From positions 89,646-153,645 of the forward strand of contig PAVO01000014.1 of the NCBI GenBank assembly GCA_002713215.1: DNA of 64,000 bases. Reading direction: 5' to 3'. The number at the start of each line of letters is the position of its first letter. Position 1 is the first letter of the stretch. Below, piece by piece: positions 1 to 8,104 of the stretch. The translations under genes were made by a program, and so were the position numbers. The DNA is from Crocinitomicaceae bacterium (lineage in GTDB: Bacteria; Bacteroidota; Bacteroidia; Flavobacteriales_G; Salibacteraceae). The notes under the pieces are model-generated. The model did not search any database, was not told where the DNA came from, and saw only the letters and a program-made list of their open reading frames with translations.

Positions 1-1821
1 CCTCAGATCATTTCAAAATTTGCAATGAGCGATTCAGCCGGATGTACCGATCTGAATGTAAACTTCACCAATCAGTCTACCGGTGCTCAGTTTTTTTCAT
101 GGTACTTTGGCGATGGTAACACCAGCAGCAACACAAATTCATCGCACACCTATTCAAACACACTATTAAAAGACACCACTTTCAAAGTGGATTTTATTGT
201 TCGCTCAACCTACGGTTGTGCAGACACAGTTTCTGATACAGTATTGGTTCATCCAAGGCCCATAAGCAGTTTTATTACTTCAACCATTCGGGGTTGCCAG
301 CCTTTAGCAGTTACCTTCACTAATAACTCGGTCTTAAATTCGAAAAGTTTTTGGGATTTTGGCAACGGAGACACGTCTCATAGCAATGGAAACTCGGTTT
401 ATTCGTATACCCACAATGTTAATATTCCAGTGGAATATACCGTGAAGTTGTTGGTTGAAACGCAAAATGGATGCCAGGATAGTTCTACTAAAAAGATAGA
501 GGTATTTCCAAAGATTTTAGCTGACTTTGTTCGGGCCGATACAGCGGGTTGTTCTGATTTCACCCTTCAGTTTACAAATACCAGTACAGGCGAAAATCAG
601 TACAATTGGGACTTCGGAGACGGAAATACGGATAGAATTAGTGACCCTGTCAATACCTTCTCCAATCCGGATACGGTCGACAAAGTATTTGATGTAAAAC
701 TGCTGGTTAGTTCAGTATATGGATGTTCCGACAGTATTACTAAATCCATAACGGTTTACCCACAACCCATTGCTGCATTTGTTCCTACACCTTTTGTTCA
801 GAAATTTCCTAACTCTACTGTTAGCTTTGCTAATACTGGCAATAGGGGTCCCTGGGGTTATTTGTGGGAGTTTGGAGATACCAGCACTTCTAATGTTCGT
901 GATCCTGGTTCGCATAAGTATTCCACCTGGGGTGAGTTTGATGTAATCCTTCAAGCATTTACTGCTAAGTGTCGCGATACCGCAATTCAAAAAATAACCA
1001 TAGAACCTCCAACTGCTGTTGTAAGTTATAATGCTAGTGGTGCTGGTTGTAGACCACTAACGGTAGATATTAAGAATAATACGATTTACGGAAAAGACTT
1101 TCTCTGGAATTTTGGCGATGGTGGAACCAGCAAGTTACAAGACCCTCCTCCATATACCTATTATAACCCGGGAACTTATACCATAAGTTTAACGGTGGTT
1201 GGATACGATAATGGAATTGTCAATGAGTTTAAAGTTGATAGTGTGGTTGTTCATGAGAATGCAATTGCCCTTTTCGATTATAGACCTAAAAAGGTATCTG
1301 TTCCAAGACAGTCAACGTTGTTTTATAATCTGAGTCAGTCATCGGAGTCCTGGATATGGGATTTTGGAGATGGGGGCACTTCCACCGAAGAGAATCCAGA
1401 GTATTATTACCAGGCTGCCGGAACATATACCGTAAGGCTTGTTGCCGATAATCAATATGGTTGTTCCGACACACATCAAATTGAAAATGCAGTTGAAGCT
1501 ATAAGTTCCGGGTCCATTAAGTATCCTACAGCCTTTACACCAAATCAAGGCGGACCAACAGGAGGTTTTTACGATCCCAATTCAATAGATAATGATATTT
1601 TCTTCCCCATATCAGAGGGGGTTGTGGACTATGAGCTCCTTGTATTTAATCGATGGGGAGAAATGGTATTTACAACCAAGGATATCAGCCAGGGTTGGGA
1701 TGGTTACTATCGTAATTCTTCTAACATGTGTCCCCAGGATGTATATGTATGGAAAGCAACCGGTAAGTATGTAAACGGGCAACGATTTGAAGAAGCCGGA
1801 GAAATTACGTTGCTGAAATGA
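1..1821 (+). CDS. PKD-repeat surface protein with C-terminal gliding/T9SS-type domain (5' end outside window)
   Basis: The reading frame is open from base 1, and the first codons continue the PKD pattern (SKFAMSDSAGC resembles the later ADFVRADTAGC), so the ATG at 25 is internal and the gene begins upstream of the window. Six PKD-type repeats are visible, each with a core such as WDFGDGNT or WNFGDGGT, near residues 25, 112, 194, 285, 367 and 443 counted from position 25. From about residue 500 (YPTAFTPNQGG, then FNRWGEMVF and WDGYY) it ends in the CHU_C/gliding-motility-associated C-terminal domain, which in Bacteroidetes marks large T9SS cargo of the SprB type. It overlaps the PorP/SprF gene by ATGA, the usual adhesin-partner arrangement. 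Role inferred: cell-surface adhesin or motility protein. The class is well supported; the ligand is unknown. Confidence 0.9.
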   Translation, partial: PQIISKFAMSDSAGCTDLNVNFTNQSTGAQFFSWYFGDGNTSSNTNSSHTYSNTLLKDTTFKVDFIVRSTYGCADTVSDTVLVHPRPISSFITSTIRGCQPLAVTFTNNSVLNSKSFWDFGNGDTSHSNGNSVYSYTHNVNIPVEYTVKLLVETQNGCQDSSTKKIEVFPKILADFVRADTAGCSDFTLQFTNTSTGENQYNWDFGDGNTDRISDPVNTFSNPDTVDKVFDVKLLVSSVYGCSDSITKSITVYPQPIAAFVPTPFVQKFPNSTVSFANTGNRGPWGYLWEFGDTSTSNVRDPGSHKYSTWGEFDVILQAFTAKCRDTAIQKITIEPPTAVVSYNASGAGCRPLTVDIKNNTIYGKDFLWNFGDGGTSKLQDPPPYTYYNPGTYTISLTVVGYDNGIVNEFKVDSVVVHENAIALFDYRPKKVSVPRQSTLFYNLSQSSESWIWDFGDGGTSTEENPEYYYQAAGTYTVRLVADNQYGCSDTHQIENAVEAISSGSIKYPTAFTPNQGGPTGGFYDPNSIDNDIFFPISEGVVDYELLVFNRWGEMVFTTKDISQGWDGYYRNSSNMCPQDVYVWKATGKYVNGQRFEEAGEITLLK

Positions 1822-2837
1822 GTTTGAAAAGAGTCATATTGCTGGTTTACGTGCAGGTCATGGTCTTAACGATGTATTCGCAGGACTTTCAGTTTTCGCA
1901 GTTCTACGCTACTCCAATGCTGATGAATCCGGCTTTTACCGGAAACACTGTTCAAAGTAGAATAACGGGTAACTACAGGAATCAGTGGTCGGCCGTTCCG
2001 AATTCCATAGGATTCAATACCTATGCTTTTGGTTATGAACACAATTTTGAAAACTTCAATTCTGGTATTGGTTTGCAATTTATCCACGATCGGGCTGGAC
2101 AAGGAGCTCTAAGAACAACAGCTGTATTGTTGAGTTATGCTTATCGTATCAGAATGACTCGTAAGTTCAGTATTAAACCAGGATTACAATTTGGTTTGGG
2201 AAATAGAAGCATAGACTTTAATGAACTGGTATTTAACGACCAATTGCAAACCGGGGCTACAACTTCAGCTGCACAGCAAGACTTTAACGACAAATCGAGG
2301 TATTACCTGGACCTTAATGCCGGAGCCATTGGCTATGGAAAATATTACTGGGTTGGTTTTTCCATTCACCACCTGAATAAACCCGACATAGCTTTAATGG
2401 GCAATGGAATAAAACTCGATATGAAATACTCCGTACATGGAGGATACAAGTTTCCCATCAAAAAGGATATCAAAAAACGTTTGGTTAGTGCATTTACACT
2501 AACGGCCAACTACAAACACCAGGGGAAAAGAGATCAACTCGATTTTGGGGGATATTTTAGTTATTCACCCATCTTGTTTGGACTTTGGTATAGGGGCTTA
2601 CCCGTTAAGAATATAGAAGCCAACTTGCCGAATAACGATGCGATTATTGTTTTAGTTGGCTACAGTAAGAATGGTTTTACATTAGGCTATTCCTATGACC
2701 TGACTGTTTCAAAGCTAACTGCAGCAACCTCCGGGGGGGCACATGAAATTTCCGTATCGCTGGAAATGGCTTCAAGAAAAAGCCAGAGACAGCGCAGGAG
2801 ACGAAGCAGGTTGATGATTCCCTGCCCGAAGTTTTAG
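1818..2837 (+). CDS. PorP/SprF family type IX secretion system membrane protein
   Basis: A 339-residue protein with an N-terminal signal peptide ending near YSQDFQFSQFY, followed by the family opening FYATPMLMNPAFTGN. The rest is alternating beta-barrel-like segments (GLQFGLGNRSID, GYSYDLTVSKL, HEISVSLEMA). It ends in a basic tail and CPKF, an ending I associate with PorP/SprF proteins. Known family role: an outer-membrane barrel that helps T9SS export or anchors the adjacent CHU_C-tailed adhesin, as SprF does for SprB. Its ATG overlaps the stop of the PKD gene (ATGA), so the two are translationally coupled and probably function as a pair. Family assignment is firm; the specific partner is inferred from position. 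Confidence 0.9.
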   Translation: MSLKRVILLVYVQVMVLTMYSQDFQFSQFYATPMLMNPAFTGNTVQSRITGNYRNQWSAVPNSIGFNTYAFGYEHNFENFNSGIGLQFIHDRAGQGALRTTAVLLSYAYRIRMTRKFSIKPGLQFGLGNRSIDFNELVFNDQLQTGATTSAAQQDFNDKSRYYLDLNAGAIGYGKYYWVGFSIHHLNKPDIALMGNGIKLDMKYSVHGGYKFPIKKDIKKRLVSAFTLTANYKHQGKRDQLDFGGYFSYSPILFGLWYRGLPVKNIEANLPNNDAIIVLVGYSKNGFTLGYSYDLTVSKLTAATSGGAHEISVSLEMASRKSQRQRRRRSRLMIPCPKF

Positions 2838-2843
2838 AACTCC

Positions 2844-3902
2844 TTAAACTACGTCGTAATCAACAACGCACTTCTCACTGGTAGGGTGTGCCTGGCAAGT
2901 TAGTATGTAGCCTTCTTCAACTTCGTCATCACCCAGGGCGTAATTCATTTCCATTCGGGCAGATCCTTCTGTCACTTTTGCCTTACAGGTACAACATACA
3001 GCACCTTTGCACGAAAAAGGTACGTCCGCTCCGGCATCCATAGCTGCATCAAGAATGGTATCGCCCTTGCTTGAAAGGTTAATTTCAAATTCCTCATCAT
3101 CCATAATCACGGTGAGGCTGGAAGTAATCTCCTGATTTGGATCTTCTGTTTTAACACTTGGTGCTACCGGAGCAATAAATAATTCAAAATGAATGTTTGA
3201 TTTATCAATACCTTTGGATTTAAGTAACTCAGAAACTTCGTTAATCATTCCTTCCGGTCCACATAAGAAATACTCGTTACCATCAAAGATTGAGGTGTTG
3301 CCGTTAATAGCTTCACACTTGTTGTTGTCTACTCGGCCGCTCAGCATGGGGTTCCTTCCATCAACCCGACTTAATACATCGAATCTGGTAAATCGATCAC
3401 CATATTGATCTTCAAGTACCTTTAGTTCATCATTAAAAATGATTGAACTCTCATCCTTATTTCCGTACACCAACACAACTTCAGACTCTTTTTCGACAGC
3501 CAGAGCCGTTTTGATGATTGACATTAAAGGAGTAATACCACTTCCGGCTCCAAAAAGAACATATTTTTTCTTTTGCCCTTCTTCTATTTCAGTATAAAAA
3601 TTGCCTGCCGGGGCAAGTGTTTCCAGTACATCTCCAACTTTCAATTCATTATTGGCCCAGGTTGAAAACAAACCTCCTTCCACAACTTTAATCGCAACCT
3701 GAAGTTCATTATCCACAACAGGGCTGCTGCATAGGGAGTAAGATCGTCGAACTTCTCCACCATCAAAGGCCTTTCTAAACGCCAGGTATTGCCCTTGTTT
3801 GTATTTAAAAATTTCTTTCAAGTTTTCGGGTATGCTAAACGATACAGCGATAGAGTCCTTGGTTGTTCTTTGAATTTTGCTTATTGTTAAGTTGTAGAAC
3901 AT
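2844..3902 (-). CDS. paaE: 1,2-phenylacetyl-CoA epoxidase reductase subunit PaaE
   Basis: This flavin and iron-sulfur reductase passes electrons from NAD(P)H to the PaaABC di-iron epoxidase in aerobic phenylacetate breakdown. The order is an FAD-binding beta-barrel (RRSYSLCSSP), an NAD(P)-binding domain (LFGAGSGITPLMSI) and a C-terminal plant-type [2Fe-2S] ferredoxin with the pattern CxxxxCCxC and a fourth Cys in LTCQAHP. I chose the ATG at 3902 (MFYNLTISKI): homologues start here, and a -7 promoter box at 3933-3940 rules out the upstream ATG at 3935, which lies inside it. The ATG at 3920 remains possible. It diverges from paaABCD, and its 3' end lies 6 bp from the end of the PorP/SprF gene. 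Confidence 0.93.
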   Translation of the reverse strand: MFYNLTISKIQRTTKDSIAVSFSIPENLKEIFKYKQGQYLAFRKAFDGGEVRRSYSLCSSPVVDNELQVAIKVVEGGLFSTWANNELKVGDVLETLAPAGNFYTEIEEGQKKKYVLFGAGSGITPLMSIIKTALAVEKESEVVLVYGNKDESSIIFNDELKVLEDQYGDRFTRFDVLSRVDGRNPMLSGRVDNNKCEAINGNTSIFDGNEYFLCGPEGMINEVSELLKSKGIDKSNIHFELFIAPVAPSVKTEDPNQEITSSLTVIMDDEEFEINLSSKGDTILDAAMDAGADVPFSCKGAVCCTCKAKVTEGSARMEMNYALGDDEVEEGYILTCQAHPTSEKCVVDYDVV

Positions 3903-3932
3903 AGTGCTATTTTGAACCATTTTTTGAGGCTG

Positions 3933-3940
3933 CAAAGATA
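3933..3940 (-). promoter_or_regulatory. -7 promoter box (TATCTTTG) for paaE
   Basis: On the minus strand the sequence is TATCTTTG, a perfect match to the Bacteroidetes -7 consensus TAnnTTTG. It lies about 30 bases upstream of the chosen paaE start at 3902. I did not find a clear -33 element. Confidence 0.6.
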
Positions 3941-4090
3941 GTCTTTGTCTTCTACTGGAATATCTAATTTAGGACTTAACATTCTAATTTAAAATGGAAT
4001 TGACTAATATCATTAGAAAAGCCTATTTAGAACATAAAAATCAGCGGATAAAATGGTTAAAATTGTAATCCTTAAAAATATTGGGATCTT

Positions 4091-5032
4091 ATGGATGATG
4101 ACAAAAGATTAGAGGCATTTCAGGCTAAAATTGATCGAGAAGAAAAAATTGAGCCAAGGGATTGGATGCCGGAAGATTATCGCAAGCATTTAATTAGACA
4201 AATTTCTCAGCATGCGCATTCGGAAGTTGTTGGGATGCAACCGGAAGGAAATTACATAACCCGCGCTCCGAGTTTGAGGGCCAAGGTGGTTTTACTTGCT
4301 AAAATTCAAGATGAAGCAGGACATGGACTTTATCTTTATTCAGCAGCGGAAACGTTGGGAATAACAAGGGACGAACTGTTAGAGCAGTTGCACGGTGGCA
4401 AAGCCAAGTATTCGTCGATATTTAATTACCCTACACTAAATTGGGCTGATATAGGTGCTGTTGGCTGGTTGGTTGATGGTGCAGCAATTGTTAATCAGGT
4501 TTCGCTTCAAAGAACCTCTTACGGGCCATATAGTCGCGGAATGGTTCGAATTTGTAAAGAAGAAAGCTTCCATCAACGTCAGGGCTACGAAATTATGGCG
4601 GATATGGCTAAGGGAACTCCCGAACAAAAAGCAATGGCGCAAGATGCACTAAATCGACTTTGGTGGCCATCACTTATGATGTTTGGACCACACGATGCGG
4701 ATTCACCTCGAAGTGGAAACGCCCTTAAATGGAAGATTAAGCGTGAGACCAATGACGAGTTGCGTCAAAAGTTTATTGATAAAACAGTTCAGCAGGCAGA
4801 GGTAATTGGCCTCACCATTCCCGATCCGGATTTGAAATGGAACGAGGAAACAGGACACTACGATTCAGGTGAAATAAACTGGGAAGAGTTTTATAATGTG
4901 GTTAAGGGCAACGGACCTTGCAACAATCAAAGGCTAACTCACCACAAAAGGGCTCACGATGAAGGTGCCTGGGTGAGAGAGGCGGCAAATGCCTATGCCA
5001 AAAAACAATTAGAAAAAAGTAAAGTAGCATAA
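4091..5032 (+). CDS. paaA: 1,2-phenylacetyl-CoA epoxidase catalytic subunit PaaA
   Basis: Catalytic alpha subunit of the multicomponent oxygenase that forms the ring-1,2-epoxide of phenylacetyl-CoA. The ferritin-like di-iron site is visible as two E-x-x-H-type helices: [15 protein letters not shown] near residues 73-87 and [12 protein letters not shown] near residues 156-167. The 313-residue length fits the family. It is the first gene of a tight plus-strand block (paaA, 11 bp, paaB, 5 bp, paaC, 23 bp, paaD), facing paaE across a 188-bp divergent promoter region. Identification is firm. The thiolase, isomerase and ring-opening genes of the pathway are not in this window. Confidence 0.95.
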   Translation: MDDDKRLEAFQAKIDREEKIEPRDWMPEDYRKHLIRQISQHAHSEVVGMQPEGNYITRAPSLRAKVVLLAKIQDEAGHGLYLYSAAETLGITRDELLEQLHGGKAKYSSIFNYPTLNWADIGAVGWLVDGAAIVNQVSLQRTSYGPYSRGMVRICKEESFHQRQGYEIMADMAKGTPEQKAMAQDALNRLWWPSLMMFGPHDADSPRSGNALKWKIKRETNDELRQKFIDKTVQQAEVIGLTIPDPDLKWNEETGHYDSGEINWEEFYNVVKGNGPCNNQRLTHHKRAHDEGAWVREAANAYAKKQLEKSKVA

Positions 5033-5043
5033 ACGATAATATT

Positions 5044-5334
5044 ATGAGTTCAGATAATCAGTTTCCCCAATGGGAAGTTTTCATTCAAAGTAAAACAGGC
5101 TTGCCTTTTAAACATGCCGGTAGTGTTCATGCTGCTGACTCCGAAATGGCCCTTCAAAATGCTCGTGATTTGTATACCCGAAGAATGGAGGGTACATCGT
5201 TATGGGTAGTTCCAACGGATTCTATTGTAGCTTCAAACCCTGATGATTCAGGTTCGTTTTTCGATCCGTCGAATGATAAGATCTACAGACAACCTACGCA
5301 TTATGTAATGCCCGAGGGAGCTAAAAATATTTAA
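5044..5334 (+). CDS. paaB: 1,2-phenylacetyl-CoA epoxidase subunit PaaB
   Basis: A 96-residue PaaB homologue recognisable from FPQWEVFIQSKTGLPFKHAGSV near the N-terminus, the ALQNARDLYTRRMEG helix and the SLWVVPTD segment. PaaB is a small non-catalytic subunit that bridges PaaAC heterodimers in the epoxidase complex. It lies between paaA and paaC with very short gaps, consistent with one transcript and stoichiometric assembly. Length and order match the standard paaABCDE arrangement. Confidence 0.93.
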   Translation: MSSDNQFPQWEVFIQSKTGLPFKHAGSVHAADSEMALQNARDLYTRRMEGTSLWVVPTDSIVASNPDDSGSFFDPSNDKIYRQPTHYVMPEGAKNI

Positions 5335-5339
5335 GAACT

Positions 5340-6098
5340 ATGGAAGTTAAAGATGCATTAATTCAATATTGTTTGCGTTTGGGCGATGATGCTATGATTA
5401 TGGGGCATCGCTTGAGTGAGTTGTGTTCAAATGGGCCTATTTTGGAGGAGGATATTGCTATGACCAATATTTCTTTGGATTTATTCGGCCAAACAAGAAT
5501 CATTTATACATACGCAGCGGAATTGGAAGGAAAGGGAAGAAGTGAGGATGATTTAGCTTATCTGCGTCCCGAACACGAATTTCAATGTGCGTTGTTAACC
5601 GAACAGCCCAATGGTCATTTTGGTAACACTATGGCTCGGCAAATGATATTTTCGGTTTTTTATTATCACCTATTTAAGGAGTTAAGTAAAAGTCCTGACG
5701 AGAGTTTAGCTGCCTTTGCGGCAAAATCGTTGAAGGAAACAACCTATCATATGCGGCATGCGTGCGAATGGGTGGTTCGTTTAGGAGACGGAACAGAAGA
5801 GTCCAAATGGAAGATTCAGGATGCTTTAAACGATATCTGGAGCTATCATCACGAGCTTTTTGAAAAGGATGAAGTCGACGAAAAGTTAATAGACATGGGA
5901 ATTATTACCGATACCGCAACTATTGCTGACGACTTTTATGCTTCTGTCAATGAAGTAATTGAAAGAGCCACCTTAGGCACTCCGGCAGGGGGGTGGAAAG
6001 CAACCGGTGGAAGATCAGGAAGGCATAGTGAATACCTGGGACATATTTTGTCGGTATTTCAATCCTTACCAAGGGCTTACCCCGATGCAAAATGGTAA
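5340..6098 (+). CDS. paaC: 1,2-phenylacetyl-CoA epoxidase structural subunit PaaC
   Basis: A 252-residue ferritin-like protein of the PaaC family, paralogous to PaaA but structural. Visible marks are LGDDAMIMGHRLSELCSNGP near the start, DLFGQTRIIYTYAAELEG, the helix LKETTYHMRHACEWVVRLGD (about residues 130-149) and GRSGRHSEYLGHIL near the C-terminus. PaaC pairs with PaaA and stabilises the active subunit. It follows paaB after 5 bp. The assignment rests on these motifs plus operon position. Confidence 0.94.
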   Translation: MEVKDALIQYCLRLGDDAMIMGHRLSELCSNGPILEEDIAMTNISLDLFGQTRIIYTYAAELEGKGRSEDDLAYLRPEHEFQCALLTEQPNGHFGNTMARQMIFSVFYYHLFKELSKSPDESLAAFAAKSLKETTYHMRHACEWVVRLGDGTEESKWKIQDALNDIWSYHHELFEKDEVDEKLIDMGIITDTATIADDFYASVNEVIERATLGTPAGGWKATGGRSGRHSEYLGHILSVFQSLPRAYPDAKW

Positions 6099-6121
6099 TG
6101 CTGATTTAAGCTTGTAATTGT

Positions 6122-6637
6122 ATGGAAGCAGCCCAGGTACCGGTTATTCGAGAAAATACAGAAGCCATCTGGGAAGTATTGGAGACCATTCCTGATCCCG
6201 AAATACCTGTTATTTCGGTAGTAGAATTGGGAGTCGTTAGAGACGTATTGCTTGAAGAAAACAAAACTCAGGTAATAATAACCCCCACCTATTCAGGTTG
6301 TCCTGCCATGAAGCAATTCGAAGATGATATTGTTTCTACACTCGAAAGTAAAGGGTTCCCTACTGTTGAAGTCAAGATGGTTTTTTCCCCCGCCTGGACT
6401 ACCGATTGGATGACCAATGTTGCCAGGGAGAAACTTCGTAGGTATGGAATTGCACCTCCGCAAAAAGGGTCTCAGGACAAAGGAGTATTATTTGATTCCG
6501 GACCAAAAGCGGTTAACTGCCCCCAATGCAATTCCAGTGCAACAGAATTGTTGAGCCAGTTTGGGTCTACCGCTTGTAAGGCAGTTTATAAATGCAAGGA
6601 TTGTCAGGAAACCTTCGACTACTTTAAATGCATTTAA
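6122..6637 (+). CDS. paaD: PaaD, phenylacetyl-CoA epoxidase maturation protein (MIP18 domain plus zinc ribbon)
   Basis: A 171-residue protein with an N-terminal MIP18/DUF59 domain (IPDPEIPVISVVELGVVRDV and TPTYSGCPAMKQFEDDI, whose Cys is the conserved one) and a C-terminal zinc-ribbon-like module from about residue 132: CPQC, then Cys pairs in TACKAVYKCKDC and a final FKCI. MIP18-family proteins act in iron-sulfur or metal cofactor assembly, and PaaD is needed for a working PaaABCE oxygenase although it is not a stable subunit. It is the last gene of the plus-strand paa block and converges with the EF-hand gene. Confidence 0.93.
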   Translation: MEAAQVPVIRENTEAIWEVLETIPDPEIPVISVVELGVVRDVLLEENKTQVIITPTYSGCPAMKQFEDDIVSTLESKGFPTVEVKMVFSPAWTTDWMTNVAREKLRRYGIAPPQKGSQDKGVLFDSGPKAVNCPQCNSSATELLSQFGSTACKAVYKCKDCQETFDYFKCI

Positions 6638-6674
6638 ACCAACTGGAGGAGAAATTCTTCAGCGTTAGTTGAGG

Positions 6675-7226
6675 CTAAGCACACTTTCCAAAAAAATTTC
6701 GGCTTGGGTGCCTTGGGTTATCACTCATGTGAAATTGGTAGAACATGGAATAAAATTCCAAATGCGATACAACACCATCCTTATTAGTGTCTATGGTATC
6801 AAAGGCCTTTTGGGCTTCATCGTCTGAATTGTTGCAGGCCCGGTAAAAAGCACAATACGATTCCTTGCTTAGCAAACCATCGTTGTTCTGATCAATTGCT
6901 GGAAAAAGATCATCAAGAAATGGTTTGAGATAAGCGTAAAATTGTCGGTCACTTGAGGTTACTTTTTCGTAATAATTCAGGAACTCTTCTTTACTCACTT
7001 TATGATCGTTGTTTACATCCGCTTCGCGAAACATTTTGGTCCAAATCTTTAAAAATGCTCCTCTGAATTGTGTATCCGAACTGCCACCTCTTACCCAGTT
7101 AAATTCTCTATTAAAGCGATCCATTAATATAACTACGTCGGTCATATCTAAATAACCATTGTTATCCGCATCAAAAACTTTAAATAGATGATTAAACTTC
7201 TTCTGTCTAATACCTTCCATAACCAT
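6675..7226 (-). CDS. EF-hand calcium-binding protein (calmodulin/calerythrin-like)
   Basis: A 183-residue acidic protein with four EF-hand loops: residues 19-30 (DADNNGYLDMTD), 70-81 (DVNNDHKVSKEE), 112-123 (DQNNDGLLSKES, last position Ser rather than Glu/Asp) and 146-157 (DTNKDGVVSHLE). Loops 1 and 4 look canonical, loop 2 has His instead of Gly at position 6, and loop 3 is weakened. No signal peptide or membrane segment is visible, so it is probably cytoplasmic. Spacing and overall length resemble sarcoplasmic calcium-binding or calerythrin-type proteins. It is convergent with paaD, and nothing in the sequence links it to phenylacetate metabolism. The function (calcium buffer or sensor) is inferred from the fold only. 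Confidence 0.88.
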   Translation of the reverse strand: MVMEGIRQKKFNHLFKVFDADNNGYLDMTDVVILMDRFNREFNWVRGGSSDTQFRGAFLKIWTKMFREADVNNDHKVSKEEFLNYYEKVTSSDRQFYAYLKPFLDDLFPAIDQNNDGLLSKESYCAFYRACNNSDDEAQKAFDTIDTNKDGVVSHLEFYSMFYQFHMSDNPRHPSRNFFGKCA

Positions 7227-7397
7227 TAAGTTAATGAGTTGAGTTTGCTTCTACGAAAGAAAGAGCAGAATGTTAGGTCTTAAATTATTCAGATAATTTG
7301 TCTTACATGGTGCAATTTTGGCAATTTCATAAATTACTGTTTTAAATGTTGAAAGCTTGTTATACATTCGTTAACTAAATACATAAAAATTATAGAG

Positions 7398-8045
7398 ATG
7401 AAAAGGGTATCAATTTTAGCTACAGCAATGGTCACAGGAATGTTTTTAGCATCCTGTGGAGGAGGAGAAGCTCCAAAAACAGTAGAACCTGAGGCAGAAA
7501 TGTCTGCCGAAGATTTGTTGGATGAAGGTACGTCGGCACCTGCAGAAGCAGCGGTTGATGCAGCAAATAGTTCCGTCGAATGGAATGGCACCATGGTGGG
7601 AATGTATACACATACAGGAACGGTAAATATTTCTGAGGGTGTTGTATCCATGGAGAATGATGTTCTATCAGGTGGATCGTTTACAGTGGATTTGAGTACG
7701 ATTGCACCCACAGACGATAATTTTTCGGAGGATGGAACCAAGGAAAAATTAGTAGGCCATTTATCATCTCCCGATTTCTTCGATATAGCAACTTATCCTA
7801 CAGCACAGTTTGTTATTACAAATGTTGACATTGAAGGGGCTACCATAACCGGGGATTTAACAATTAAAGGGGTTACTAATTCCGAAACTCTTACTGATGT
7901 GGTATTGAGTAAAGAAACAGCAACTGCAACTGGTAAATTGGTTTTCAATCGCCAGACCTATGGACTTTCATACCAAATGACCATGAAGGACATGGTTATA
8001 GGTGATGATGTTGAATTGAATGTAACGATTAAGCTTGCTATGTAA
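7398..8045 (+). CDS. YceI-domain lipoprotein
   Basis: A 215-residue protein with a lipoprotein signal peptide (lipobox LASC, lipidated Cys at residue 20) followed by a Gly/Glu-rich linker. From about residue 55 it has a YceI-like lipocalin-type beta-barrel: SSVEWNGTMVGMYTHTGTV, then HLSSPDFFDIATYPTAQFVI, the family's most recognisable stretch. YceI proteins bind long isoprenoid or other amphiphilic molecules in the periplasm. Here the protein is tethered to a membrane, as is common in Bacteroidetes. It is monocistronic: a strong hairpin terminator follows 20 bp downstream. The ligand is unknown. Confidence 0.9.
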   Translation: MKRVSILATAMVTGMFLASCGGGEAPKTVEPEAEMSAEDLLDEGTSAPAEAAVDAANSSVEWNGTMVGMYTHTGTVNISEGVVSMENDVLSGGSFTVDLSTIAPTDDNFSEDGTKEKLVGHLSSPDFFDIATYPTAQFVITNVDIEGATITGDLTIKGVTNSETLTDVVLSKETATATGKLVFNRQTYGLSYQMTMKDMVIGDDVELNVTIKLAM

Positions 8046-8065
8046 GCTTCTAAAAATAGTTGAGT

Positions 8066-8102
8066 AAAATCCAATTCCGTTCTACGGAATTGGATTTTTT
8101 TT
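8066..8102. terminator. Bidirectional Rho-independent terminator
   Basis: A perfect 15-bp inverted repeat (8066-8080 with 8084-8098) with a 3-base loop (TCT) is followed by a T-run on the plus strand; the complementary A-run gives the same on the minus strand. It lies between the convergent YceI gene and the metalloprotease gene and can serve both. Confidence 0.9.
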
Positions 8103-8104
8103 GC

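Noticed and set aside
25..30. ATG at 25 as the start of the PKD gene
   Set aside because: The frame is open upstream to base 1 and the residues before it fit the PKD repeat pattern.
3902..3935. Upstream ATG at 3935 as paaE start
   Set aside because: It lies inside the -7 promoter box, and the added residues are not found in homologues.
7334..7741. 135-codon reading frame antisense to the YceI gene
   Set aside because: The plus-strand gene has a lipobox and a recognised domain; the antisense frame has neither.
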